Positions 43,633 through 52,122 of a stretch of 64,000 nt of DNA are shown here, piece by piece. The stretch lies in the NCBI GenBank assembly GCA_028289425.1, contig JANQPL010000007.1, positions 162,611 to 226,610 of the forward strand. The letters are read 5' to 3'. A program made the position numbers and the translations under genes. The notes under the pieces were generated by a model. It made no database searches and had not been told where the DNA came from. It worked only from the letters and a program-made list of their open reading frames with translations. Source of the DNA: Alphaproteobacteria bacterium (GTDB lineage: Bacteria; Pseudomonadota; Alphaproteobacteria; JANQMY01). Each line of letters starts with the position of its first letter. The first letter of the stretch is position 1.

Positions 43633-45087
43633 CTACTTGGCACCGGACGCGCCACGAGGCAGATAATGCATTTCGAGACCGACGGCCTGACGCCGCTTGA
43701 ATCCCTTCCAGTAGTTTTCCGATCCATTTGTACCGTCGGCATACTGATCGCCATAGTACTGACCCATCGGCTGCGCCCATGTTCCGTCATTCGACAAGGT
43801 TGTTGGTACCTCGAGATATGCCCGTCGGGATTCATCACCTTTGAGGTGCAGGTCTAAGAATGCCGTGATGAAATGCTGGTTGACGGAAAGCAGCCGGTCT
43901 TTTTTCCAGATGGGATCTTCAAACTGCTCCCATACAGATACATCAAGAAATGCCGCTTCCGGTGCAGGCACCTGAACAAGATTGTGTTGGGCATTCTGAA
44001 ATACCAACATATGCCGATCGGTATTGCGTGCATTGTCGAAAATTCTGCGGACGCCGTTCTCGAAGCCGACAACATCGTCCTGGCTTCCAACGATAAAGAG
44101 AAGGGGCGATGGAATGTCGGCAAAAGCCTCATTCTTCCAGGCTTTTACGTCGTCCTGCGCGCCCCAAGGGGAAATGGCTATAACAGCGCCAATCAAGTCC
44201 AGATTTCTCTCTTTGAACGCTTCGTTTTCACTCGACAGGTCTTCAAAATAGCGCCGTCCGGCCCATCCAAAGATTTCCGCATCGATATGGTATCCGGCGC
44301 CGGCGTGATTGAGAGCCCCATATCCCCCAAACGAAAATCCGATCAGCCCTGCCTTAGAGTCACTGATCAGATTTGCCCAGGGGGCGCCACCGTCGTTCGC
44401 TGCACCTCTCAATGAGTCCACAACAAACTGCTGATCAATGGAACGGAACAACATGGCGCGCGCGAAAATTTTCAGGGGCGCAAGTTCATCTGCTTTCACG
44501 TAATCACCATGGTCAATCGCGGCGACAACATATCCTTTGCTCGCCAGATTTTCCGTAAGGCCGGCGACCGCGGCGGGCGCACTTCCAAGTCCATGCGAAA
44601 AGATGACCAGCGGGAACTGTTCCGCGGCGACAGGAGAGGCGTCGCGCACGGCAATCCCCTGAACCGTGAAGTGGTCGGGTAGTCCAGGAATCGGCCGCTG
44701 CTCTGACTGGTAAAATTTCCCTTCATAAAAGGCCCGTTCGGCATCTGGTTCGATTACCGCGGGATAGAAGACGTCGACCTGTATCGTTCGATCATAGGTT
44801 GGCGCCGTGCGCGTGATCAGGCTGTAACTGGCGATATCGATCTGACCGGGATTGACAAGTTCAACGGTAGCGACCCCTACATCGTAAGGCCCAAATGACG
44901 CAAGCTCCGGCGCCTCGTCGCCGGGCAGGGCAGCCGTTGTGAGACTAGCCAATGTGATTGGCGCGGATACTTCTGCAGGCTCCACGGGCCCATCGCAGCC
45001 GGCCAATCCCGATACGATGAGTGCCATCGCAAAACCCCTCAACATGCCGCTCCGCTCGCTTTTCCGATACCTCAAACATCCCCGCAT
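43633..45087 (-). CDS. Lipoprotein alpha/beta hydrolase (PAF-acetylhydrolase / dienelactone-hydrolase-like)
   Basis: A 484-residue secreted hydrolase. The N-terminus has a basic stretch, then 'LRGFAMALIVSGLAGC', a lipobox with the lipidated Cys, so it is anchored in a membrane facing the periplasm. The nucleophile elbow is 'GFSFGGYG' (Ser) and a catalytic His fits 'QNAQHNLV'; 'VIFSHGLGSAPA' is the oxyanion loop. The domain arrangement resembles platelet-activating-factor acetylhydrolase, so an ester or lactone is the likely substrate. ATG at 45087 follows AAGG. It starts eight bases after the stop of the Coq4-like gene, so the two are one operon. A periplasmic esterase could release the molecule that the cytoplasmic enzymes use. 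Confidence 0.82.
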   Translation of the reverse strand: MRGCLRYRKSERSGMLRGFAMALIVSGLAGCDGPVEPAEVSAPITLASLTTAALPGDEAPELASFGPYDVGVATVELVNPGQIDIASYSLITRTAPTYDRTIQVDVFYPAVIEPDAERAFYEGKFYQSEQRPIPGLPDHFTVQGIAVRDASPVAAEQFPLVIFSHGLGSAPAAVAGLTENLASKGYVVAAIDHGDYVKADELAPLKIFARAMLFRSIDQQFVVDSLRGAANDGGAPWANLISDSKAGLIGFSFGGYGALNHAGAGYHIDAEIFGWAGRRYFEDLSSENEAFKERNLDLIGAVIAISPWGAQDDVKAWKNEAFADIPSPLLFIVGSQDDVVGFENGVRRIFDNARNTDRHMLVFQNAQHNLVQVPAPEAAFLDVSVWEQFEDPIWKKDRLLSVNQHFITAFLDLHLKGDESRRAYLEVPTTLSNDGTWAQPMGQYYGDQYADGTNGSENYWKGFKRRQAVGLEMHYLPRGASGAK

Positions 45088-45094
45088 GGTGACC

Positions 45095-45805
45095 TTACAT
45101 CTGACTCCCAGGGTGCTCCACGCATCTTGGATATAATCCGTATTCCTTCTGAATGTCCTTGAGAGGGCGATCGAGTTGGTCTTCGAAACGGACCAGTTGG
45201 ATGTTTTTCGCGGACTTCCCGAAAGACCAGCCATCGGTGATCGCGTTCATGGCCGGGTTGATCAGATCCGGGTTCAACAAGGTCATATGGCTGGTAACCA
45301 CGGCAATCCACATTCCTGCGTAAGGAAAATTGTTCTGCGCAAATCCGAAGGCTTGCAAAGAAATTTCACCGACCGGGTCCGGCCGGTAGCCGGTCAAGAC
45401 GTGGTGAATGTCGTGGGTTTGATATCCGCGCAGGATTTTGTATTGCAGCACGTGGGGCATGCCATCCAGTTTTCCTGTCTGCTGCATTTCCTCATGAAGC
45501 GTGCGATATCCGGCAGCCAGCTGTTCTTCCAATCCATTGTCTTCGATGAAGTGAAGATACGCTTCACCAAGTGAGCCAGATGCGCAGGCGCGTAGACGGT
45601 CCATATCGACCGGCTCTGCCAACCACCCTTCGGCCGCCAGGGGACCCTGTTCCGGGTGGCTTTCAATCGCCGCGACATATTTTTCGATCACCTCGCGCGG
45701 TGCTTCTTCCCACCAATCATTGAAGAGCAGATGCACACCGTAAGCGTCATAGTCATCGATGGAGGTGAGAAATCTTTCACCGAACGCTCTATCAACCCCA
45801 ACCAT
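45095..45805 (-). CDS. Coq4-like protein
   Basis: A 236-residue protein with the Coq4 zinc/metal motif HDxxHx11E: His131-Asp132, His135 and Glu147 in 'HDIHHVLTGYRPDPVGE'. Coq4 acts in ubiquinone synthesis, recently linked to oxidative decarboxylation of the ring. Here it is not with ubi genes but in an operon with a periplasmic hydrolase under a family 2 element, so a catabolic role on an aromatic or quinone-like molecule is more likely. ATG at 45805 follows GGGAG; a longer start would lie upstream of, and translate through, the family 2 element. Family call is firm; function in this context is inferred. Confidence 0.8.
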   Translation of the reverse strand: MVGVDRAFGERFLTSIDDYDAYGVHLLFNDWWEEAPREVIEKYVAAIESHPEQGPLAAEGWLAEPVDMDRLRACASGSLGEAYLHFIEDNGLEEQLAAGYRTLHEEMQQTGKLDGMPHVLQYKILRGYQTHDIHHVLTGYRPDPVGEISLQAFGFAQNNFPYAGMWIAVVTSHMTLLNPDLINPAMNAITDGWSFGKSAKNIQLVRFEDQLDRPLKDIQKEYGLYPRCVEHPGSQM

Positions 45806-45842
45806 ATCCGTCTCCCGCAAGGCTCTGTGTGTGAGGGATTCT

Positions 45843-45866
45843 TTATTGACGAAATGTATAATAAGG
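45843..45866 (+). promoter_or_regulatory. Operator-like element, family 2, site 6
   Basis: TTATTGACGAAAT is followed by GTATAATAAGG. It lies 38 bp before the Coq4-like gene but in the reverse orientation to it, as expected for a regulator site rather than a core promoter. Confidence 0.75.
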
Positions 45867-45936
45867 AAGGGCGTGTCAGTCAATTCCGGCGCTGTTCAAG
45901 ACACAAAATAAGGGTTGGTGGCGCGCTGTTAGCCAA

Positions 45937-46902
45937 TCACCACGCGTATGCCTCCGGTGCTTCTCCGCACTGTGGGAATATGGCGTCAAGTCGCTCTAGT
46001 GTCTGATCGTTCAGCCGAATTTCCGGCACATGGAGGACGGATCCGAGTTGCTCGACATTTCCGGGCCCGATGATCGTGGCGGAAATGCCTGGCCGATGTA
46101 ACAACCAAGACAACGCGACCGCACTTGGTATTTCTTCCAACTCGGCGCATAGCTCAAAAAACCGGCGGAGCTGTCCGGCATGTTCTGTCCGCGCATTTTC
46201 TATGCTCGCCGCCTTTCGGCGGCTTTGGGTGCGGTCGTTTTCGCCCGCTAATAACCCGCCGGCCAACGGACTCCACGGAATGAGCCCCACACCATAGGCG
46301 CGACACGCGGGCAAAACCTCCATCTCGATGCGGCGCTCAACCAGATTGTAGAGGCTCTGCTCGGAAATCAGTCCCAAGCGGCCGCGTGACATGGCACGTT
46401 CGTTCGCGCGGGCAATCGCCCAGCCCGGAAAATTGCTCGATCCCACATAGGTGATCTTGCCCTGCGCGATCAGCCGCTCCATCGCCTGCCAGGTTTCTTC
46501 CACCGGGGCCAGCCTGTCGAAGTGGTGCATTTGATAGAGATCGATATGGTCGATCCCAAGACGCTTTAGGCTTGCCTCACACGCCATTTGAATATGGCGC
46601 GCAGACAGGCCCCGATCATTGATGTCGTCAGACATTGGTTCATAAACTTTGGTCGCGATGACGAGATTGTCGCGCCGCGCTTTGTTCTCGGAAAGCCATT
46701 TCCCAACGATGCGTTCAGTCGTCCCGACCCCCAGATCGCCGCCATATTGGTTGGCCGTATCAATGAAATTGATGCCGGCATCGACCGCCGTGTTGAGAAT
46801 TTCCAAGGACTCCGCTTCATTTGCCCGCGGTCCAAAATTCATGGTGCCGAGGCAAAGCGTGCTGACTTTGAGGGCGGAGGATCCAAGTTGGCGGTACTGC
46901 AT
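45937..46902 (-). CDS. Aldo/keto reductase
   Basis: A 321-residue NADPH-dependent TIM-barrel reductase. 'QLGSSALKVSTLCLGTMNFG' is the family N-terminus. The tetrad is Asp and Tyr in 'FIDTANQYGG', Lys in 'VIATKVY', and His in 'DLYQMHHFD'. 'GLIPWSPLAGGLL' and 'LSWLLHRPGISATIIGPGNVEQL' form the cofactor site. ATG at 46902 is used; a TTG at 46914 is an alternative, and neither has a good Shine-Dalgarno, as is common with tight coupling. It begins 18 bp after the phytanoyl-CoA-dioxygenase-like gene, so the two are cotranscribed. Confidence 0.87.
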   Translation of the reverse strand: MQYRQLGSSALKVSTLCLGTMNFGPRANEAESLEILNTAVDAGINFIDTANQYGGDLGVGTTERIVGKWLSENKARRDNLVIATKVYEPMSDDINDRGLSARHIQMACEASLKRLGIDHIDLYQMHHFDRLAPVEETWQAMERLIAQGKITYVGSSNFPGWAIARANERAMSRGRLGLISEQSLYNLVERRIEMEVLPACRAYGVGLIPWSPLAGGLLAGENDRTQSRRKAASIENARTEHAGQLRRFFELCAELEEIPSAVALSWLLHRPGISATIIGPGNVEQLGSVLHVPEIRLNDQTLERLDAIFPQCGEAPEAYAW

Positions 46903-46920
46903 GACGGGCTGCAAGTAAGT

Positions 46921-47886
46921 TTACGGCGCCCGCAAAGTGACGCCGGTTTCCAAGACTTCGCTTGAATCGGCGACACAGTATCGGGCAATTTTCTGCGCGC
47001 GTTCCGGGAGCTTTTTGTAATCGTCGTAAGCGATTCCTTTGACGATGGGCTCCCGAAACCAAGGGGCGTAAAACTCAAGATTTGGGATGGCGCGGACAGC
47101 ATCGGACACATTCGGCGTGCCGCCGTGCCACGCGCGGGTATCGCGGATCATGATGCCGCCCGCAGGAACCGGACATACTGTGCTCAAGCGCATCCATTCG
47201 GGCTCCTCTTTGAGCGACGGCACCGGAGCACGTGAATATTGTGTGCCAGGGATTTGGCGGGTGGGGCCGTTGAGCCGTGTGATCTCTTGCGGAAGGAAGT
47301 TCACGCAAATGTACGGACAAGGCAGATCGGTGACATTCAAGCGCCCGCCCGGATCGTAAAAGGAACTGAAAGGCGATCCTTTTGTGTCCGTCCAATTCCG
47401 AACATCCGCATGCAGACGTTGGTACTGCATGGCGCCGGGCAGACAGAAATCGCCGCTGGCGGCCCTCAACACGAAATCCTCAGAGCCGAACATAGCCGCA
47501 ACCAGATCGGTGACGGTCGAATGACTCAGAAGCATCTGCCATTCGGGACGATGCAGTTGGCTTCGGGTCAAGCTCGATCCGCCAAAAGAATAACGGCCGG
47601 TGCCGCGATTGCCGGTGCGATCCTCGTCGAGAGCGAGGATCTCCGAAATAACCTCGCGGCAGCCGGCGGCCAGAAAGTCGATCTGTTCTTCGTTGAGGAT
47701 GTCCCTGATCACGACGAACCCATCCCGCCGGAACAGCCTGACCGCGTTGTCCACATCGTCAGCCTTCAGGATTTCCAAGCCCTTGATTCCATTGCTCCGG
47801 TCAAGATACGTGCGCAATTGCTGAAACGATGTCGCGTCGGCCGAACTCGACATGTTTCCAGCTTTGGCGTCGAGTAGTGCCATCAT
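46921..47886 (-). CDS. Phytanoyl-CoA dioxygenase family protein (Fe(II)/2-oxoglutarate oxygenase)
   Basis: A 321-residue member of the PhyH family. The iron ligands are His and Asp in 'QRLHADVRNWTD' and the distal His in 'DTRAWHGGTPNVS', with an Arg downstream for 2-oxoglutarate. It hydroxylates an aliphatic or other unactivated C-H with O2 and 2-oxoglutarate. The N-terminal 'DAVRLFRRDGFVVIRDILNEEQI' is typical. ATG at 47886 has GAGGT upstream. A family 2 element lies 62 bp upstream, and an aldo/keto reductase follows. It may oxidise a side chain on the block II substrate; the actual target is unknown. Confidence 0.85.
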   Translation of the reverse strand: MMALLDAKAGNMSSSADATSFQQLRTYLDRSNGIKGLEILKADDVDNAVRLFRRDGFVVIRDILNEEQIDFLAAGCREVISEILALDEDRTGNRGTGRYSFGGSSLTRSQLHRPEWQMLLSHSTVTDLVAAMFGSEDFVLRAASGDFCLPGAMQYQRLHADVRNWTDTKGSPFSSFYDPGGRLNVTDLPCPYICVNFLPQEITRLNGPTRQIPGTQYSRAPVPSLKEEPEWMRLSTVCPVPAGGIMIRDTRAWHGGTPNVSDAVRAIPNLEFYAPWFREPIVKGIAYDDYKKLPERAQKIARYCVADSSEVLETGVTLRAP

Positions 47887-47947
47887 TTTACCTCATCAGG
47901 CGAGTAGGCCATGGAGCCCGTTCGACCAGCGCAAGAAAACGGTCAAA

Positions 47948-47971
47948 GATAATTATACTATTCGTCAATAA
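47948..47971 (-). promoter_or_regulatory. Operator-like element, family 2, site 7
   Basis: On the minus strand it reads TTATTGACGAATA then GTATAATTATC. It lies 62 bp before the phytanoyl-CoA-dioxygenase-like gene. Confidence 0.72.
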
Positions 47972-48144
47972 TAGTCGGCCCATGCAACAAGTCAAACTGC
48001 CCAACCAACAAATCGAACGGCTTGGTAAATTTCGAAATGGATCACACGGTTGCACGGGACCTCCGAGAACAGACAGGGTTATTTCGGTCTGCGCGGCGCG
48101 CTACGTCGCCGTACGCTTCGTTCCAAGTGCAAAACAAACGGCCA

Positions 48145-49374
48145 TTAGCCGAAATGCAAGCGTCTGTATTTTCCGCCGAAGTAGAGAAGCGGATCGCGGC
48201 GCGGGTCAAATCTCGCACGCACCACCTCACCAATGAGAATGATGTGATCTCCTTGATCTACTTCATTTCTCCGCAAACACTCGTAACTCGCCAGAGAATT
48301 GGAAATTATCGGGACGTTGTAGTCCCAAGTTTCCCAGATCGTTGTAGCGAATCTGTCTTGCCCCTTGCTGGCAAACAGATTTGACAATGGTTGTTGCCCC
48401 ATATGCAGAATGTTTACCGCAAACGCAGGCTCTTTCTGGAAGGCAGGTAAGCTGCCGACAGACTTCCCCAAGCAGATCAACACCAAGGGCGGGTCTAGCG
48501 AAACCGACGAGAATGAGTTTGCGGTGAGACCAACCGGTTGCCCCCTAGGATCTTTTGTGGTGACCACCGTAATTCCGGTTGCGAAACACCCCATGGCGTC
48601 CCTGAGAGTGCGCTGGTCGGATCCCGATGTGAATTCAGGGGGGTCGCGCGGCACATTGTGTTCCAAAAACTCCAACAACTTGGCGTTAAATTCATCTGCG
48701 CGTTCGAACGCAACATAGTGTCCGCCACCCTCGATTTCGACAATTTCGACGTGAGGGATATGGGCCGCCAGAGCGCTTGTCGATTGCGCAGAACTCAACG
48801 CATTATCGCCACCCCTCACGATCAAGGCTGGAATTTTGAGCCGCTTAGCGGCCTGCGTCATCCGATATTCGAGATCTTTGAAATCAAACCCGCCGGTGAA
48901 GAGTGCTTCGTCGAATCCACCTTTGCGGCGGTTCTCTGAAACTTGGCGGTTGACTTCTTTATCCAATGCACGCGCGCTCAGTCCACTCACATCCTCGAGC
49001 GGATTTGTGAGAACGAGCCCGGTCGCCAAAGGGCTCTGTGCTTCGCCCAGCGCCGTTAATGCAATCCAGCCGCCAAATGTCGATCCGATGATTGCCGGGC
49101 GGGACGAAAGTTGAGCTAGAATGGCAACCAAGTCGGCGACAAAGGCTTCAAGTTGGTAGTTGCCATCGGCTGGACGCTCGCTATCCCCATGCCCTCGAAA
49201 GTCAACACAGACCGCATAACGCCCTGCCTTTGCCAATGCTTTGGCCGCATCGTGCCATGCCTGGCGCGGTTGCGTGGCGCCGGGCAACAGTAACACACAG
49301 GGGTGTTCTTCTTGCCCGAACGTGTCGGCAACGAGCTTCACCCCTCCAAAACCGGTGAACTCTCGGACTGGCAT
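48145..49374 (-). CDS. Alpha/beta hydrolase fused to a flavin reductase-like FMN-binding domain
   Basis: A 409-residue fusion. Residues 1-240 are an alpha/beta hydrolase: 'VLLLPGATQPRQAW', 'VCVDFRGHGDSERP', acid Asp190 in 'IVRGGDNALS' and His219 in 'EGGGHYVAFE'. The nucleophile elbow reads 'IIGSTFGGW', putting Thr99 where Ser, Cys or Asp normally stands. Residues about 255-409 are a flavin reductase-like domain ('MGCFATGITVVTT', 'GLTANSFSSVSLDPPLVLICL'), which usually supplies reduced FMN to a monooxygenase. The combination is unusual. ATG at 49374 is chosen since conservation begins after it. It follows the amidohydrolase gene (197-bp gap) on the same strand. Confidence 0.82.
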   Translation of the reverse strand: MPVREFTGFGGVKLVADTFGQEEHPCVLLLPGATQPRQAWHDAAKALAKAGRYAVCVDFRGHGDSERPADGNYQLEAFVADLVAILAQLSSRPAIIGSTFGGWIALTALGEAQSPLATGLVLTNPLEDVSGLSARALDKEVNRQVSENRRKGGFDEALFTGGFDFKDLEYRMTQAAKRLKIPALIVRGGDNALSSAQSTSALAAHIPHVEIVEIEGGGHYVAFERADEFNAKLLEFLEHNVPRDPPEFTSGSDQRTLRDAMGCFATGITVVTTKDPRGQPVGLTANSFSSVSLDPPLVLICLGKSVGSLPAFQKEPAFAVNILHMGQQPLSNLFASKGQDRFATTIWETWDYNVPIISNSLASYECLRRNEVDQGDHIILIGEVVRARFDPRRDPLLYFGGKYRRLHFG

Positions 49375-49494
49375 ATGACGGGCCTCCCGCGATCTGTTCG
49401 TCCTTATGAGGCGTCGTACTGACCTGAAGCCGAAAGGCAATCCCACAAGCAGCCCAGTTGGGTGCAAACTCTCGCGACCCAAGAATATCTAGGC

Positions 49495-49519
49495 TGGCGG
49501 GCCTTTTAGTGGTCCGCCA
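49495..49519. terminator. Hairpin between amidohydrolase and fusion gene (weak)
   Basis: TGGCGGGCC (49495-49503) and GGTCCGCCA (49511-49519) pair with one G-U. No T-run follows on the minus strand, so it may only attenuate or protect the transcript. Confidence 0.4.
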
Positions 49520-49571
49520 CTGCTATGGATTACCCAATCCAAAGGCCACTGCCGCTGGCAAGAACATACGC

Positions 49572-50753
49572 TTACTGAAGACCTAGGTAGTCCTCGAAAT
49601 TCTTGCTGTAGAAGTGATCGAGCTCTTCGGGCGTCGCATCGACCGCGTCCAAGCTGCGCTCGAAATCGCCAAACGGGTCGGAACCACCCTCAGGGTGCGG
49701 ATAGTCCGTATTGAACATCAGAATGTCTTTTCCAACGTTTCGCAGCACCCATCCGGCATCTTCCATGTGGAATGGCGTCACACGCACTTGCCGCTGAACA
49801 TATTCCGACGGTTTGAGGGAGAGTTTCTTTAGCGCAATGTCGCGCTTGCCGAGCTCCCGGACGCCCATGTCCAGATTGTACAAACACGCAGGTAGCCAGT
49901 TCGAACCCAATTCAATCAAACCGATTTTGAGATTTGGGAAGCGTTCCAGGACACCGTCATAGATCATGCAGGTTAGCCAGCGTTCGATCGAATGATGCAG
50001 GACGGGTACGTCTTTTGCTCTGGTGGTCTCGATGTTCGTCAGGCTGGGCTCCAACAAGCGCTCCGTCCCGATGTTCATGTACTCGTCGGGCATATTCACG
50101 CCCGACCCGATATGAAGTGTGACCGGAATTTTTGCCTCTTGCATGATCGCCCAAATCGGATCGTAGTCGAGGTGCGATGGGGAACGCCCCCTAACAGCGT
50201 CCGAATGGATCCAGACTGTCTTAATTCCCATGTCGATTGCTTGCTTTAGCGAAGACTGAGCTTTTTCGGGGTCCTTTAAAGAAACATATCCGACGGGCAG
50301 GAGCCTTTGGTCGCTCGAGCAAAAGTCGGCCATGCCCCGATTGAGAGCCTCGCTTCCGCCGTAAACGACGTCTAAGTCTTTGGATCTCGCAAACCGGGCC
50401 ATCGCAATGCTCGGGAACACAAGCTGATGGTTGATCCCCGCAAGATCGAGTGACTTGCTGCGTTCGTTCTTGTCGATGGCGCCATAGGCCGTCCATTGCT
50501 TGTATTTTTCCTTGTGGCCGAACATGTTTTTCTCAAGCTCTGCCGTTGTCTCCGGATCATTTCCGTCCAAGCGATTCCGAGCGCGTTCGTAAACGGCCTG
50601 CAGCTCGGGCATATCCAAAGGGATCAAACCGGGTTCCAAATTGGCCTTGACGTAGTCGCTCGCAAAACTCTCAAGCCAGCCCGGATATTCTATGAGGTGG
50701 CTGTCAGCGTCGTGAATAATCCGTCCATTTTGGTGGCTACTTGCTGTCGACAT
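49572..50753 (-). CDS. Amidohydrolase family 2 protein (ACMSD/LigI-like metal hydrolase)
   Basis: A 393-residue TIM-barrel metal hydrolase. The N-terminal metal motif is Asp17-x-His19 in 'HDADSHLIEYP'; 'VTLHIGSG' provides the barrel His; 'VLHHSIERW' follows; the C-terminal Asp is in 'LMFNTDYPHPEGG'. Relatives decarboxylate or hydrolyse aromatic ring-cleavage products. ATG at 50753 follows GGGAGA. A family 2 element lies 41 bp upstream. It is the last gene of block II. Confidence 0.85.
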   Translation of the reverse strand: MSTASSHQNGRIIHDADSHLIEYPGWLESFASDYVKANLEPGLIPLDMPELQAVYERARNRLDGNDPETTAELEKNMFGHKEKYKQWTAYGAIDKNERSKSLDLAGINHQLVFPSIAMARFARSKDLDVVYGGSEALNRGMADFCSSDQRLLPVGYVSLKDPEKAQSSLKQAIDMGIKTVWIHSDAVRGRSPSHLDYDPIWAIMQEAKIPVTLHIGSGVNMPDEYMNIGTERLLEPSLTNIETTRAKDVPVLHHSIERWLTCMIYDGVLERFPNLKIGLIELGSNWLPACLYNLDMGVRELGKRDIALKKLSLKPSEYVQRQVRVTPFHMEDAGWVLRNVGKDILMFNTDYPHPEGGSDPFGDFERSLDAVDATPEELDHFYSKNFEDYLGLQ

Positions 50754-51226
50754 GTGCGTCTCCCATCAAATTCGGTCTCTGGTCCGAACATCCTTAATGA
50801 CGGTTTATATAATACGGAATTGCCCGCTTGTCCACAGCAGGCATTTGGGATGCGTTTTCGCCTTGCTGGCCCTGCGAGGCCCACACCCGTGCTGTTTGTT
50901 GACGATCTTCTTGAGGTCACCGCGCATCCGCACGGCAGCCATGCGGTCCACCCAATCAAGGCCAACCGAAAGACCATAGACATTTCGACTTCTACCCGAG
51001 CGCCGCCATTGAGTTCCGGAGGTGTGGGCAGAGGGGAGCGAACTCGTCGCCGCGCCTTATAGGGCGGATCTCAATCACAATTCCCTGTTGGCCCGCGGAG
51101 AACATTGCCGCACCGATTCACCAAGGCACGTTCCCAAAAATCTATCTGAATCGATCGCTCCCCTAGGATGAGGTTGCGAATATCCATTGACCTAGATGGC
51201 AGCGTCGCTCATTATCCAATTGGATA
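50754..51226. other. Boundary region between blocks II and III
   Basis: This 473-bp divergent gap has a family 2 element at its left end (50794) and a family 3 palindrome touching the right-hand start codon (51211). Open frames inside it resemble no known protein. Confidence 0.6.
50794..50817 (+). promoter_or_regulatory. Operator-like element, family 2, site 8
   Basis: TTAATGACGGTTT is followed by ATATAATACGG. It lies 41 bp before the amidohydrolase start and is the last family 2 copy found. Confidence 0.68.
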
Positions 51227-51228
51227 AT
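51211..51228. promoter_or_regulatory. Operator, family 3, site 1
   Basis: ATTATCCAATTGGATAAT is a perfect 18-bp palindrome. Its last two bases are the AT of the apparent ATG at 51227. Related copies precede the TetR, TonB 3 and GH3 genes of block III. Confidence 0.7.
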
Positions 51229-52120
51229 GCAGATAGTGGACCACGGCAACGCGGTGATCATTGCAAACGACCGGATCGAGATTGCAATCCGCCCGGAGCG
51301 GGGCGGCAGCTTGGAACATGTGCGCTATAACGGACGTGACCTGTTCCGATGCTTAACCGCACGCGGGGCGACCGATTGGAACCCGCTGGATATGGCGTGT
51401 TTCCCGCTGGTCCCGTTTTCCAATCGCATTGAACACGGCCGTTTTACCTTCGACGGACACCAAGCAACATTGAGCCCGAACATGGGCGATCACCCCCATG
51501 CGATCCATGGCCAAGGCTGGTTGGGGAAATGGAGACAGACGCTCAAAACAGACACAGCGTGCGAGATGCAGTTTGTCTATGAAGCTGACGAATGGCCATG
51601 GTCTTACACGGGACGGCAGCATTTGTCGGTCTATGGAGACGCCTTTCGCCACGAGTTGTCGGTACAAAACAAGTCGCCGAAGACGATGCCGGCGGGCCTC
51701 GGCCTTCATCCACAATTCACTAAAACGCCGGCCTGTTCCATTCGAGCTGGGGTCGAATTTGTCTGGCTCACGACCTCGGACGGCATTCCCACGGAGAAGG
51801 TTTCGGTGCCGCAGGACTGGGCTCTGGCGGATGGCAAAAATGTATCCGATCTGCATGTGGATCATTGTTTCGCGGAATGGAATCGTGTTGCCCGGATCGA
51901 GTGGCCGGAATTGCACAGCGCCGTGACCATCTCTGCCGATGAGATCCTCCATCATCTGGTCGTGTTCGTTCCCCAGGGACAAAACTTCTTTTGTGTGGAA
52001 CCGGTAAGCCACATGCCTAATGCGCTTAATCAATCCGATCCCTTGGGCGCTGGAATGGTCGCACTCCAACCTGAGCAAGAACTGACGGCAGGGGTCACCT
52101 ATCTATTCGAGGACCTTTAG
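51227..52120 (+). CDS. Aldose 1-epimerase (mutarotase)
   Basis: A 297-residue galactose-mutarotase-fold protein that equilibrates the alpha and beta anomers of an aldose, here most likely xylose. 'FPLVPFSNRIEHGRF' carries the conserved Asn-Arg, 'DHPHAIHGQGW' the first active-site His, 'GLGLHPQF' the catalytic His, and 'FFCVEPVSHMPNAL' the Glu. The ATG at 51227 overlaps the family 3 operator palindrome, so either translation starts further in (a GTG lies at 51236) or the mRNA is nearly leaderless. It is the first gene of an operon with xylB and xylA (2-bp and 25-bp gaps). Confidence 0.85.
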   Translation: MQIVDHGNAVIIANDRIEIAIRPERGGSLEHVRYNGRDLFRCLTARGATDWNPLDMACFPLVPFSNRIEHGRFTFDGHQATLSPNMGDHPHAIHGQGWLGKWRQTLKTDTACEMQFVYEADEWPWSYTGRQHLSVYGDAFRHELSVQNKSPKTMPAGLGLHPQFTKTPACSIRAGVEFVWLTTSDGIPTEKVSVPQDWALADGKNVSDLHVDHCFAEWNRVARIEWPELHSAVTISADEILHHLVVFVPQGQNFFCVEPVSHMPNALNQSDPLGAGMVALQPEQELTAGVTYLFEDL

Positions 52121-52122
52121 TC

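Noticed and set aside
50496..51062. Open frame antisense to the amidohydrolase and running into the intergenic gap
   Set aside because: Most of it is antisense to a well-supported gene; the tail is Arg/Ser/Pro-rich with no family resemblance.
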